This document shows positions 7,158 through 15,815 of a DNA stretch of 64,000 nucleotides, piece by piece. The stretch's first letter is position 1. Every line of letters starts with the position of its first letter. The stretch lies in NCBI GenBank assembly GCA_047936785.1, contig CP176394.1; one strand, given 5' to 3'. The notes beneath the pieces are model-generated. The model worked only from the letters and a program-made list of their open reading frames with translations. It was not told the origin of the DNA and searched no databases. Position numbers and translations under genes: made by a program. The DNA comes from Acidaminobacterium chupaoyuni (lineage in GTDB: Bacteria; Bacillota; Clostridia; Oscillospirales; Butyricicoccaceae).

Positions 7158-9497
7158 TTATACTGTGGGGTTTTTGCAAAATGAAACGACAATCACGGTG
7201 CGGTCATCGGCCGCGCCGCCGTTTTTTTCGGCGCAATCCAACAGCGCCGCCGCAAATTCACGGGGCGAAGCGTGAAGACGGTAGGTTTCGCGCAGCCACG
7301 AGGGGGTCAGGGCATCGGCCGCGCCATCGCTGAGCATCAGAAAAATGCCGCTTTCGGGCAGCGTGAAATCTTCGGTTTTCGGCGTTTCTTCAGGCGCCAG
7401 CCCGGCGGGCAGCGCGTGGCTTTTAAAACAGGAGCAGGCGCCGCCCGAAATGAGATAAGAAGGCGCCGCGCCGTATTTCGTCAAATGCAGATTGCCTGTG
7501 AAGCGGTTGATCTCCAAAAGATCCAGCGTGACGAAGCCCCGTTCTTCCAGTTTGACGGCAAGGGTGGGGATCACCGCCGAAGCGCTTTCGGCAAGGCCGC
7601 AGCCCGCTTTGGCAAAATGCTCGATCAGGTGAAGGGCGTCGGTGCTCTGGCGGGCGGCTTCTTCGCCCGTTCCCATGCCGTCGCTGAGCATGATCAGATC
7701 GCGGCCGTCTTCCAGCGCGGCGCGCAAAACGGAATCACCGCTGCGTTCTTCGCCGTTTTTGCGGCGGGAAAGGATATAGGAATCGATTTGATAAGCTTCA
7801 CGCTGGCTGCACCGCAACAAAATGCCGCGGCCGGATAACACGGGTTCGGGGGATAAGAACGCGCGCCCCATGGCAAGTGAAAGGCTTTTCACAAAGGCTT
7901 CGGGGTCTTCGGGAAGATCGGAACGGTTGCCCACGCGGATCTCGCAGTGCATCCGCCCCGATTCCACATAAAGCGAAACCGCGGGGCGGCGGTAATAGGC
8001 CGCGGCGACGCTTTGGGCGCGGGCCTGCAGCGCGGGATACACTTCGGGCGGGTCCATCATCCCCAGTTCCATATCCTGCAAAACGCCGCGCATGCCTTCA
8101 TATTGCCGTTTCATCAGGCTTTTCATGGCGTGGCTTTGGCCGTGGCTGCGTTTTTTGCGCAGCAGGGCCGCATATTCATCGTTGACGGCGGCGGTGAAAG
8201 GAACGATATTGATGCACCGCGCCGCAAAATAAGAGGGAAAATCGGCGGAAGCCAGCCGCTGTTTCTTTTTTAAAGAGGCGGTCACATCATTCATCGCCCC
8301 AAAGGTGGTCACATAATCGCGATCCCAGCAGGCGGCGCAGATGGGGCAGCTGCGGCAGACTTTATCGGAAGCCTTGTGGAAAACCGAAGAGATGTTTTCG
8401 GCTTCGTGGCCGCCCGAAAGGCGATCGCCGAAATCATTCAAAGAAAGTGAAAGGGCTTCGATGGCTTCGGCAGCCTGGCGCAAACGGTCGCCGGCGCTGC
8501 CGGCCACCTTTTTATGAAGCGAGACGGCGGGCTGGGCCGACGGTTCTTCAAAACAGGCGGAAAGCGAGCGGAACCAGGGTTCGGGGATCAGCACGAACAC
8601 ACAGGAGGCAAAGAAACATTCCAGAAGCGAAGCGACCACGCGGGGGTCTTCCATGCCCCACAAAATGGCAAGACCGTTGGAAAGCACGAAGCAGACGGAA
8701 AAAAAGAGTTTGCTTCGCGCGCGGCACATCCCCGACAACAGCCCCGCAAAGCCATAGATGCCCGCGAAATAGGGGCGCATCCCGCCGGAAAGATCCAGCG
8801 CCGCCCCAAAGGCCACGCCCGCGGCGGCGCCTGTTCCCGCATCGCCGTAATAGGCCAGCAGCATCACCGCGAAAAGCGCGCCCGCACGGGAGGGTGAAAA
8901 CACCCCCAGCAGCGAAACATCATAAAACGCCAGCAGAAAAGAAAGCAGAAACGCCGCATAACCCGCCAGCCGCAGCTTTAAATAGGCCTTTTGCGAAGAG
9001 GGGAACAGCGCCAGCTCATAAAAATAAACAAAGCAGCTGCAAAGCGTGACCTCGCAGACAAGCAGCAGGAAACCGCGCCACGAAAAAGCCGAAAACAGCG
9101 CGGCGCTGCCTGTGCAGAACAGCGAGAGAAACACACAGAACGGCATGAACAGGCGGCTTCTGTCGGCGGAGGAACGCGTGAAAGTGAGCGCGCAGGTGGC
9201 GCAGACCAAAAGCGAAGCGCAATAGCGCAGGCTTTGCGCCCCTTGCAGGGCATAGCCGAGAAACGCCCCCAGAAAGCCAAACACGCCCCCCGCGCAGTTG
9301 CAGGCCGCCGCGCCGAAGGCAAGCCCCAGGGGCATGGCCCCCTGAAAAAGGGTCGCAGTGGAAAACAAATATCCGATGGCAGCGTATCCCGCGCCGGATA
9401 GCGCCTTGTGCAGGAGGGAAGAGGCCGCCAAACGCTGCAAAAAAGCTGCCAACTGCCCGACGGAAAGGGCTTTGGCACGGTTACGATATTGATCCAT
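7158..9497 (-). CDS. spoIIE: stage II sporulation protein E, PP2C-type phosphatase
   Basis: A 779-residue membrane phosphatase. In sporulation SpoIIE dephosphorylates SpoIIAA in the forespore, which releases sigma-F. The N-terminal third (about residues 40-300) is a block of some ten membrane spans; a central oligomerisation/FtsZ-interaction region follows, with a Cys-rich patch (CRSCPICAACW) near residue 350; the PP2C phosphatase domain covers about 560-779, with the metal-binding Asp motifs LSDGMGTG, LMLSDGAADAL and ADDRTVIVV. ATG 9497 was chosen because GGAGG precedes it at a good distance; the 98 upstream codons read like non-coding sequence. A TATAAT lies at 9537-9532, but I do not see a convincing Spo0A box. 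Confidence 0.95.
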   Translation of the reverse strand: MDQYRNRAKALSVGQLAAFLQRLAASSLLHKALSGAGYAAIGYLFSTATLFQGAMPLGLAFGAAACNCAGGVFGFLGAFLGYALQGAQSLRYCASLLVCATCALTFTRSSADRSRLFMPFCVFLSLFCTGSAALFSAFSWRGFLLLVCEVTLCSCFVYFYELALFPSSQKAYLKLRLAGYAAFLLSFLLAFYDVSLLGVFSPSRAGALFAVMLLAYYGDAGTGAAAGVAFGAALDLSGGMRPYFAGIYGFAGLLSGMCRARSKLFFSVCFVLSNGLAILWGMEDPRVVASLLECFFASCVFVLIPEPWFRSLSACFEEPSAQPAVSLHKKVAGSAGDRLRQAAEAIEALSLSLNDFGDRLSGGHEAENISSVFHKASDKVCRSCPICAACWDRDYVTTFGAMNDVTASLKKKQRLASADFPSYFAARCINIVPFTAAVNDEYAALLRKKRSHGQSHAMKSLMKRQYEGMRGVLQDMELGMMDPPEVYPALQARAQSVAAAYYRRPAVSLYVESGRMHCEIRVGNRSDLPEDPEAFVKSLSLAMGRAFLSPEPVLSGRGILLRCSQREAYQIDSYILSRRKNGEERSGDSVLRAALEDGRDLIMLSDGMGTGEEAARQSTDALHLIEHFAKAGCGLAESASAVIPTLAVKLEERGFVTLDLLEINRFTGNLHLTKYGAAPSYLISGGACSCFKSHALPAGLAPEETPKTEDFTLPESGIFLMLSDGAADALTPSWLRETYRLHASPREFAAALLDCAEKNGGAADDRTVIVVSFCKNPTV

Positions 9498-9693
9498 CTC
9501 GATTCCTCCGTTTTCTTGGATGATTACCAACATTATACAGTTCAAAAACGGCGGAAAAGACAGAAAAAGCAGAGGACAAGCTTGAAAATCACAAAAAAGA
9601 AGCATGTTACAACAGAAAATATGGCCGATTTTTCGCAGAAAATACAAAAGCGAGGCTGCTTTCATGAAAATAGGGCCGGGAAAAACAGGGATG

Positions 9694-9726
9694 AAAAAAC
9701 GGCGGCCGAGAAAAAAGCGGCCGCCG
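9694..9726 (-). terminator. rho-independent terminator after the M20 hydrolase gene
   Basis: GC-rich stem CGGCGGCCG/CGGCCGCCG followed by six T on the minus strand, about 30 bases after the stop at 9757. Confidence 0.88.
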
Positions 9727-9756
9727 CAAAAGAAAGAAAACGGATCAACTCGGAAA

Positions 9757-11142
9757 TCAGCGATTGGCAGGCTGGGGAACAGGAACTTCATCGGGGATGG
9801 GGCAGTGATAGATCCTGCCGTTCATGGCGGATTTGAATTCGGCTTTGGCTTTTTCCACCAGCGCCGGGTCGGCCACAAACTTCATGGCCGCTTCGGCCAT
9901 CACGCGGGCGCCGAAAAGCATGCCTTTTTCACCGATGGAAGTGCCGGCGCAGGCGGCGATCTGCCAACTGTGGCCCGGGGCCGCCAGGTTGCAGGTGGCG
10001 GTGGTGACCATGGCGGTGGGCACGATATGTTCCACATCGCCCACATCGGTGGAACCGTAACCGTCGCGCTTTACAACGGGGGGAACTTCGGTATGCAGCG
10101 GGCCGCGATCCAGCGCGCCCGATTCTTTCAGCGCTTCATATTGAGGGCTCTGCCGGTTCAGCGCGTCGGCAAAGGTTTTTTCCTCTTCTGTCCACAGGGG
10201 CAGCGGCACCTCTTCCATGGCTTCATGCAGGGCGTTGATGACCACATGATTGGGCAGGGTGTTATAGCAGCCGCCGAGGAATTCGATCTCGAGGGTGGTT
10301 TCGGTCATATGCGCGGCGCCTTCGGCGCATTTGATCAGGCGGGCATAGGTGCTTTCAATGGCTTCACGGCTCATGGCGCGCACATAATACCACACACTGG
10401 CGTTATCGGGCACGATGTTGGGGGCTGTGCCGCCTTCTTTGATGACATAGTGGATGCGGGTATCGCTTGTCACATGCTCGCGCAGATAGTTTGCGCCCAC
10501 ATTCATCAGCTCCACGGCATCCAGCGCGCTGCGGCCGTTATGGGGATCGCCGCCGGCGTGGGCGGTGACGCCATGGAAATGGAACACGGCGCTGTTAAGC
10601 CCGGTGGAAGTGCCGATGGTCAGGCCGTTATTTTTGCCGCCATGCCACGCGATGGCCAGATCAAGGTCGCGGAACGCGCCGCCGCGGGCCATAAAGGCTT
10701 TGCCGGTGAGAACTTCTTCGGCCGGGCAGCCATAAAATACAACGGTGCCCGATCGGCCGCTTTCTTCCAGCGCGGCTTTCATGCCCAAGGCGCCGCCCAC
10801 ACAGGCAACACCCAAAAGGTTATGGCCGCAGCCCTGACCCGGCGCGCCCGGGCAGACGGGTTCTTTTTGGGTGGAAATTTTCTGGCTCATGCCGGGCAGC
10901 GCGTCATATTCACCCAGGAAGCCGATAATGGGATGGCCGCTGCCCCAGGTGGCGCGGATGGCGGTGGGCATGCCCACATAACCGACTTCCACCTTGAAGC
11001 CTTGTGAACGCAGAAATTCGGCTGTCCATTCGCAGGCTTTCACTTCGTTGAAAGCGGTTTCGGGATGTTCCCAAATCTTGCGCGCAAGGTTTTTGAGGTC
11101 ACCGGCATGATCGTCGATGGCATGCTGAATGGTTTGGTTCAT
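9757..11142 (-). CDS. M20 family amidohydrolase, AbgB-like
   Basis: A 461-residue dinuclear-metal hydrolase of the peptidase M20D group, related to aminobenzoyl-glutamate hydrolase subunit B. Visible motifs are GFLGEYDALPG (about residue 80), GCGHNLLGVA with the metal-binding His (about 112), GCPAEEVLTGKAFM with the catalytic Glu pair (about 145), AIAWHGG and GYGSTDVGDVEHIVPT near residue 355. The dimerisation domain lies between. The ATG at 11142 is preceded by AAAGGGG at eight bases, the same kind of site as the two membrane-protein genes upstream. It likely cleaves an N-acyl or aminoacyl amide delivered by that membrane pair. A second homologue is at 55202-56623; both have the STDVGDV motif. 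Confidence 0.92.
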   Translation of the reverse strand: MNQTIQHAIDDHAGDLKNLARKIWEHPETAFNEVKACEWTAEFLRSQGFKVEVGYVGMPTAIRATWGSGHPIIGFLGEYDALPGMSQKISTQKEPVCPGAPGQGCGHNLLGVACVGGALGMKAALEESGRSGTVVFYGCPAEEVLTGKAFMARGGAFRDLDLAIAWHGGKNNGLTIGTSTGLNSAVFHFHGVTAHAGGDPHNGRSALDAVELMNVGANYLREHVTSDTRIHYVIKEGGTAPNIVPDNASVWYYVRAMSREAIESTYARLIKCAEGAAHMTETTLEIEFLGGCYNTLPNHVVINALHEAMEEVPLPLWTEEEKTFADALNRQSPQYEALKESGALDRGPLHTEVPPVVKRDGYGSTDVGDVEHIVPTAMVTTATCNLAAPGHSWQIAACAGTSIGEKGMLFGARVMAEAAMKFVADPALVEKAKAEFKSAMNGRIYHCPIPDEVPVPQPANR

Positions 11143-11180
11143 AAAAGATTGCCCCTTTCTGATGGTTCGTTCTGTGACCC

Positions 11181-11208
11181 AGTTTATCACAAAAGCAGGG
11201 CTTTGTAA
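11181..11208 (-). promoter_or_regulatory. possible promoter of the M20 hydrolase gene
   Basis: TTACAA (11208-11203) and TAAACT (11186-11181) are 16 bases apart on the minus strand, about 40 bases before the start. A terminator upstream of it supports a separate transcript. Confidence 0.4.
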
Positions 11209-11260
11209 GAGCCGCAGGAAAATTCTATGCATTTTGCTTGAAAAGTTAAGCGATTTAACC

Positions 11261-11292
11261 AAAAAAGAAGAAGCATTGCTGCTTCTTCTTTT
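11261..11292 (-). terminator. rho-independent terminator after the membrane-protein pair
   Basis: Perfect 13-base inverted repeat AAAAGAAGAAGCA/TGCTTCTTCTTTT with a four-base loop; the minus-strand transcript ends in six U. It lies 25 bases after the stop at 11317. Confidence 0.8.
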
Positions 11293-11316
11293 CGGAATAA
11301 CGGCGGGATGGGGCCG

Positions 11317-12006
11317 CTAATTTTTTTGTTTCTTGGCGCGGACAACGCCGAATGTCATGGTGCCGAACACGCTCACCAGAACCACCACGGGGGTGATCAG
11401 CGCGGCGGGCAGGAAATTGAGCCAGCCCGCGTTTTTGATCAGCACCATGAAAAGCGCCAGCGGCACGCCGAACAGGGCGAGCTTCGGGTTTTTCACGATA
11501 TAGTTGCCCAAAAGCGCGGCGAACAGCGCCGGCAGCAGCAGATTCAGCGCCGTGGTGACCGAAGCGGGCAGCTTGGAAAGCACCCAGGAACCCAGCAGCA
11601 CGCCGATGGTCAGAATGATGATGTTGATGAAGATCGAAACCGCGATGCCGATGGTGGCGATGATGGTGCCTTCATCGCTGCCCTCTTTCACGCCGGCCGC
11701 TTCTTGAGCGATGGCGGAAGCGGGCACACGCAGATTTGAAATATTGCCGGATAAAAAGGACATATAGGTGCCCGGGATGCCCAGCACGGCAAAGAAGGAG
11801 ATGGGTTCATAAATGTAAGCGGAAGCCACCATGGGCAGCTGGATGGCGATAGCGGTGGCCAGCGCGCCCCAGGGGGGAAGAATGCCCATCAGCGCCAAAG
11901 CCAGGCAGGGGCCAAAGCAAAAGGCGACGCCCAGCAGATTGAGGCCGCGGCCCCATTTGACGATCCAAGGGGTAAAAGAAGTTTTCAGGGTAGGTTTCGT
12001 TTCCAT
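11317..12006 (-). CDS. uncharacterised multi-span membrane protein, partner of the DUF5058 protein
   Basis: A 229-residue very hydrophobic protein with roughly six membrane spans. ATG 12006 follows AAAGGGG. I do not recognise a transporter family with confidence; related proteins may carry the label 'small-conductance mechanosensitive channel', which nothing seen here supports. The adjacent upstream gene (12076-12801) is a DUF5058 protein, and the pair is followed by an M20 hydrolase with the same style of ribosome site. The layout suggests a two-subunit importer for an amide or peptide substrate that the M20 enzyme then cleaves. That role is inference from context. Confidence 0.8.
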   Translation of the reverse strand: METKPTLKTSFTPWIVKWGRGLNLLGVAFCFGPCLALALMGILPPWGALATAIAIQLPMVASAYIYEPISFFAVLGIPGTYMSFLSGNISNLRVPASAIAQEAAGVKEGSDEGTIIATIGIAVSIFINIIILTIGVLLGSWVLSKLPASVTTALNLLLPALFAALLGNYIVKNPKLALFGVPLALFMVLIKNAGWLNFLPAALITPVVVLVSVFGTMTFGVVRAKKQKN

Positions 12007-12075
12007 AAAAATGCCCCTTTCCAAAAAATGAAGATTCCTGAGGCGACGCCTTGCAGGAAAGCTTTCGGCAGATCC

Positions 12076-12801
12076 TTACATGAAAATGGTGCCCACCAGC
12101 ATGCCCACCACCATAGAGATGGTCATGCCGAACTGCGCCACCCACTTCGATTTCGATTTTTTGCCGTAAAGCCCCAGCGCCACCATGGTGATGAACCCGG
12201 CGATCAGCGCCCAAAGCTGAGGCGAAGCAAAATCGATCTTGTTCACGGAAGGAAAAATGCGGTTGAAGCACTGATAGGCAAAGGCGCCAAGGCCGCCGCC
12301 CACCGCGATGACCGCCATGGCCGCTTCGTTATCGCCGGCCACTTTGTCGCGCAGAGTACCCATTTTATCGGTGAAGAGGGCAGAAACCAAAATCCAGCCC
12401 AAACAGCAGATGCACATGACCCACGCCGCGTTGGCAAACGCCTGCATCGTCATATCGTTGGTGCCCAGGGTGGAACCGGCCGCGCTGGCCGCGATGTTCG
12501 CCGCGGGCAGTTCATACATGACCGAACCGATATAGGCAAGCCGCATCCAGGCGAGGGGGCCGCCCACCGAAGCCAGAAGGCTCACGGCGCCGATCACGAT
12601 GACAATGGAAGGGCCGATGGAAGCGGCAGCGGAACTTTTGACGGCCAGACGCATCTGTTCTTTGCTGACGCCGATCTGTGGGCCTGTTTGCCAGGCTTTT
12701 TTGGCGAATACCCAAGCTTGAAACACCACCAAAGCAACAGCGGGGATACAGAAGATCCACATCAACAGACTGTTTGCTGTTTTTAAATAATCAAGACCCA
12801 T
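12076..12801 (-). CDS. DUF5058 family membrane protein, probable transporter subunit
   Basis: A 241-residue membrane protein with about five to six spans. The N-terminal MGLDYLKTANSLLMW and the segments ASIGPSIVIVIGAVSLLAS and GGPLAWMRLAYIGSVMYEL match what I remember of the DUF5058 family, which has no experimentally known function. ATG 12801 has AAAGGAG eight bases upstream; seven further codons upstream in frame lack a site. It is the first gene of the unit that continues with the 229-residue membrane protein. A comparison with AbgT-like p-aminobenzoyl-glutamate importers is tempting because of the M20 neighbour, but the sequences do not look alike. Confidence 0.82.
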   Translation of the reverse strand: MGLDYLKTANSLLMWIFCIPAVALVVFQAWVFAKKAWQTGPQIGVSKEQMRLAVKSSAAASIGPSIVIVIGAVSLLASVGGPLAWMRLAYIGSVMYELPAANIAASAAGSTLGTNDMTMQAFANAAWVMCICCLGWILVSALFTDKMGTLRDKVAGDNEAAMAVIAVGGGLGAFAYQCFNRIFPSVNKIDFASPQLWALIAGFITMVALGLYGKKSKSKWVAQFGMTISMVVGMLVGTIFM

Positions 12802-12959
12802 GCCAACATCTCCTTTTTTCATTTAGCGGCATGAAAAATAAAAACGCTCACCCCTAACCCATGCCATATATTGCCATGTTATGCAAGAGATTTTAGCATA
12901 ATGAATAGAATCTGTATACGATTCAACGATTATTTGTGCATAAATGATAAAAAATACGA

Positions 12960-13002
12960 AAATAACAAGAAAAGCGCATCCGCTTTTCGGATGCGCTTTT
13001 CT
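12960..13002 (-). terminator. rho-independent terminator after the DegV gene
   Basis: Inverted repeat AGAAAAGCGCATCCG/CGGATGCGCTTTTCT; the minus-strand continuation is T-rich (TTTTCTTGTTATTTTC). It lies 28 bases after the stop at 13030. Confidence 0.75.
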
Positions 13003-13029
13003 GAAATTTCAGCAGTGAAACAATGAAGA

Positions 13030-13875
13030 TCAGAACGAAACGATGAGACCATGGTCGCCCGCATAGAATGAGGCAAGGCCGCGCATGGGCATCACGGTGA
13101 TGCGGTCGAAGTGATATAAACGCGCGGCGGCGTTTTTCAAAACTTCGGCGTCTTCGGGGTTGTTGCAATGGGTGATGATGAGGTGTTTGCCCTGCGTATC
13201 GCCGCGCTCGCCCAGCATTTCGATCATGCGGTTGAGGGCGGGGGTGAAGCCGCGCACCTTTTGATAGATCTTGATATTGCCGTCGCCATCTTCGCCGCAG
13301 ATGGGGTGGATGTTTAACACAGAGGCCATCATGCCCGCCACGCGCTTGACGCGGCCCGCGCTGATGAGGGTATCCAGACTGCCGATGAGGAAATAAAGCG
13401 TCAGCGTTTTGCGGAAAGCTTCGATCTCGCTGCAGATCTCATCAAAAGAAAGGCCGGCTTTGATGAGTTCTTCCAGCTTCAGAACGATATGCGCCGTTCC
13501 GGCCGAAGCCATTTTCGAATCGACCACATGGATCTTGACGCCCGGATTTTCGGCCCGCGCCATATCGGCGGCCATGCAGGCTGTGGAATAAGAAGCGCTC
13601 AGGCGGGAAGAAATGGTGACGATGAACGCGGCTTCCGCGCCCTGAAGTTCTTTTAGATAAGAAGCGGGCGAGGGGCAGGAAGAGCTCCACGGGCCTTTCA
13701 CTTCTTTCGGCTTCAGCGCAAACTGAACGGCATCCACCGGTTCCAGATCCACCAGCGTGATGTGGTTGGGGCCGTTGATGGACATGGGAACGCAGCCATA
13801 ATCGAAGGCGGTTTCCCCTTTATAATAGGAGCCGGTAATATCGGCGGAACTGTCGGCAATAATTTTAAAGCGCAT
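13030..13875 (-). CDS. DegV family fatty-acid-binding protein
   Basis: A 281-residue DegV protein. In Firmicutes these proteins (FakB) bind a fatty acid and present it to the kinase FakA for phosphorylation. The N-terminal IIADSSADI motif and the ISSRLSASYSTACMAADMA segment, where the Ser residues contact the carboxylate, are present; the C-terminal GDHGLIVSF is also typical. ATG 13875 follows GGAGG at seven bases. No fakA is in the window, so a lipid role is family knowledge only. It stands alone, divergent from hrcA. Confidence 0.92.
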   Translation of the reverse strand: MRFKIIADSSADITGSYYKGETAFDYGCVPMSINGPNHITLVDLEPVDAVQFALKPKEVKGPWSSSCPSPASYLKELQGAEAAFIVTISSRLSASYSTACMAADMARAENPGVKIHVVDSKMASAGTAHIVLKLEELIKAGLSFDEICSEIEAFRKTLTLYFLIGSLDTLISAGRVKRVAGMMASVLNIHPICGEDGDGNIKIYQKVRGFTPALNRMIEMLGERGDTQGKHLIITHCNNPEDAEVLKNAAARLYHFDRITVMPMRGLASFYAGDHGLIVSF

Positions 13876-14052
13876 AGAAGCACCTCCATGTGGTTTTCAT
13901 AATTGGATTCTTTCGTTAAGTTTACCACAACACGAAAAAGATTACAAGAATGAAGAAGAGAAAAATATAGGGGAAACACGAGGAATTTTGGCGGCAAACC
14001 CCCGCAATCGAAAAGAAATTTTGGTTTCTCGGTGAACATTTTATGAACGGTA

Positions 14053-14080
14053 TTGACATTTGAAAAGAATGTGGTAGGAT
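14053..14080 (+). promoter_or_regulatory. sigma-A promoter of the hrcA heat-shock operon
   Basis: A perfect TTGACA (14053-14058) and TAGGAT (14075-14080) are 16 bases apart. Transcription should start within the CIRCE operator just downstream, so bound HrcA would block it. Confidence 0.88.
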
Positions 14081-14084
14081 TGTT

Positions 14085-14111
14085 TTAGCACTCGGGGATG
14101 GAGAGTGCTAA
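14085..14111 (+). promoter_or_regulatory. CIRCE operator (HrcA binding site)
   Basis: A perfect CIRCE element: TTAGCACTC, nine-base spacer, GAGTGCTAA. It lies directly after the -10 box and 31 bases before the hrcA start. CIRCE is the binding site of the HrcA repressor, so the operon is auto-regulated and induced by heat when HrcA loses its GroEL-assisted fold. Confidence 0.98.
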
Positions 14112-14142
14112 AAAGGAAAATCAGAAAAGGCGGTGATTGCAG

Positions 14143-15201
14143 TTGGAACTTTCACAGCGAAAAAAAGCGATTTTGAAAGCGATCATCGAAAATTATATCT
14201 CCACGGCGGAACCGGTGGGTTCCAAGACTCTGGCCGCTTCGGCGGGGAATGTTTCTTCGGCCACCGTGAGAAACGAAATGAGCGAGCTGGAAGAACTGGG
14301 GCTGCTTGAAAAACCCCACACTTCAGCGGGGCGTGTGCCTTCGCCGCAGGGCTATCGGCTTTATGTGGATGAACTCATGTATCGTTATCAAAGCACGGCG
14401 GCGGAAGTGGAACAGATCCGCAGGCTGCTGGAACACAAGCTGCACGACCTGGATAAGACCATGGCGGAAGCCTCGGCCATCATTTCAGAGATGACAGGGC
14501 AGCTGGGGGTTTCGGTTTCCACCAAGCATCAGCACGCGCAGGTAAGGCGCATCGAACTCATCCCGGTGGATGAAAACACCTATGCTCTGGTGGTGGTGAC
14601 TGTGCCGCCGGCGGTGAACAACCGCATGATCTATGCGGAAGGCGTGACAGCCGAAGAAGCGGCGATGCTGGTTCAGGCAGTCAACGCGGTGCTGCAGCGC
14701 GAAAACGGTTCCGTGCAGCTGGCAGAACTCTTAAAAATTATGCCCATCCAATCGCCCCTTTATCAGCTCACCTGCGAAGTGATCGGTTTTATCCGTTCGG
14801 CAGAGGTGACGGGGGACGCGGAAGAAGTTTCCGTTCGCGGCGCTTCCCGCCTGCTGAGCCATCCCGAATATTACAACGCCCAAAAAGCCCGAGAGCTTTT
14901 GGATTATATGACCGATAAGGATCGGCTGAAGGCGCTGGCAAAAACCAATCAGCCCAAGCTGGTGAATATCCGCATCGGCCCGGAAAACGGGGAAGGCCCC
15001 GTGAAAGACGCGAGTTTCGTTTTCACCGCCTATGATATGGGCGAGGATGTCAGCGGAATTCTGGGGGTCATCGGCCCCACACGAATGAATTACGGCAAGA
15101 TCGCCGCGCAGCTTCAGGTGTTCGCCGAAGGGGTGAGCAAAGTGATCCCGATCCGGCTGCCGCGTGAAGAAAAAAATAACGGCGACGATGATAAAGAATA
15201 A
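14143..15201 (+). CDS. hrcA: heat-inducible transcription repressor HrcA
   Basis: A 352-residue repressor of class I heat-shock genes. The N-terminal winged helix covers about residues 1-75 (SQRKKAILKAIIENYISTAEPVGSKTL); the inserted dimerisation and GAF-like domains follow. The start is a TTG. I prefer 14143 because AAGGCGGTGAT, a near-perfect complement of the 16S tail, then lies at normal distance and the protein begins MELSQRKK as in homologues; a TTG at 14137 is the alternative. It is first in the operon with grpE, dnaK and dnaJ, the standard order in Firmicutes, and binds the CIRCE element upstream. The weak start codon may keep repressor levels low. Confidence 0.96.
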   Translation: MELSQRKKAILKAIIENYISTAEPVGSKTLAASAGNVSSATVRNEMSELEELGLLEKPHTSAGRVPSPQGYRLYVDELMYRYQSTAAEVEQIRRLLEHKLHDLDKTMAEASAIISEMTGQLGVSVSTKHQHAQVRRIELIPVDENTYALVVVTVPPAVNNRMIYAEGVTAEEAAMLVQAVNAVLQRENGSVQLAELLKIMPIQSPLYQLTCEVIGFIRSAEVTGDAEEVSVRGASRLLSHPEYYNAQKARELLDYMTDKDRLKALAKTNQPKLVNIRIGPENGEGPVKDASFVFTAYDMGEDVSGILGVIGPTRMNYGKIAAQLQVFAEGVSKVIPIRLPREEKNNGDDDKE

Positions 15202-15212
15202 CAGGTGATGAA

Positions 15213-15752
15213 ATGACGAAAAAGAAAACAGCCGAAACACAGGAAGAAATCAAGCAGAACGCACAGCAGGCCGAAGAACGGCCCGCATGCCCGGGGCAGG
15301 AAGAAGCGGCCCCTGCGGAAGAAATGGTCACAAAAGCCGAATATCAGCAGCTGAGCGATAAATATCTTCGCACACTTGCCGAATATGATAACTTCAGAAA
15401 GCGTTCACAGAAAGAGCGCGAAAGCATTTACAGCGATGTCACCGCTTCCACGGCGGCGGCGCTTCTGCCCGTTTTGGATAATTTAGAGCTGGCGGTCAAA
15501 CAAAACAGCAGCGATGCAGAATATAAAAAAGGCATCGAGCTGATCGAAAAACAGTTCCGCGAGCTGCTTGAAAAACTGGGCATCACCGAGATCATCGCCG
15601 AAGGGCAGCCCTTTGACCCGCTGCTGCATGACGCGGTGCTCCACACCGAAAACGACGATCTGCCCGAAAACACCGTGGCGCAGGTAATGCGCACAGGCTG
15701 GCAGATGGGCGAAAAAGTGATCCGCCATGCGCTGGTGCAGGTGGCAAACTAA
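15213..15752 (+). CDS. grpE: nucleotide exchange factor GrpE
   Basis: A 179-residue co-chaperone that releases ADP from DnaK. The first 45 residues are charged and probably disordered; a long coiled-coil helix follows (about 45-100, including AEYDNFRKRSQKERE), then the beta-domain that contacts the DnaK nucleotide domain, with GITEIIAEGQPFDPLLHDAV and NTVAQVMRTGW. It starts 11 bases after hrcA, with AGGTGATGAA as a modest ribosome site, and lies 63 bases before dnaK in the same operon. Confidence 0.97.
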   Translation: MTKKKTAETQEEIKQNAQQAEERPACPGQEEAAPAEEMVTKAEYQQLSDKYLRTLAEYDNFRKRSQKERESIYSDVTASTAAALLPVLDNLELAVKQNSSDAEYKKGIELIEKQFRELLEKLGITEIIAEGQPFDPLLHDAVLHTENDDLPENTVAQVMRTGWQMGEKVIRHALVQVAN

Positions 15753-15815
15753 TCACAGGCTTATCAATAATATAAAAATAAAAACTTATTTGTGTTTGAT
15801 TTGGAGGAATATAAT

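Noticed and set aside
9498..9600. Spo0A box upstream of spoIIE
   Set aside because: TTGTC- and TGTCTT-like words occur, but none matches the TTTGTCGAA consensus well.
9604..11007. A 467-codon plus-strand frame opposite the M20 hydrolase
   Set aside because: It is the antisense shadow of the hydrolase; it also runs through a terminator hairpin.
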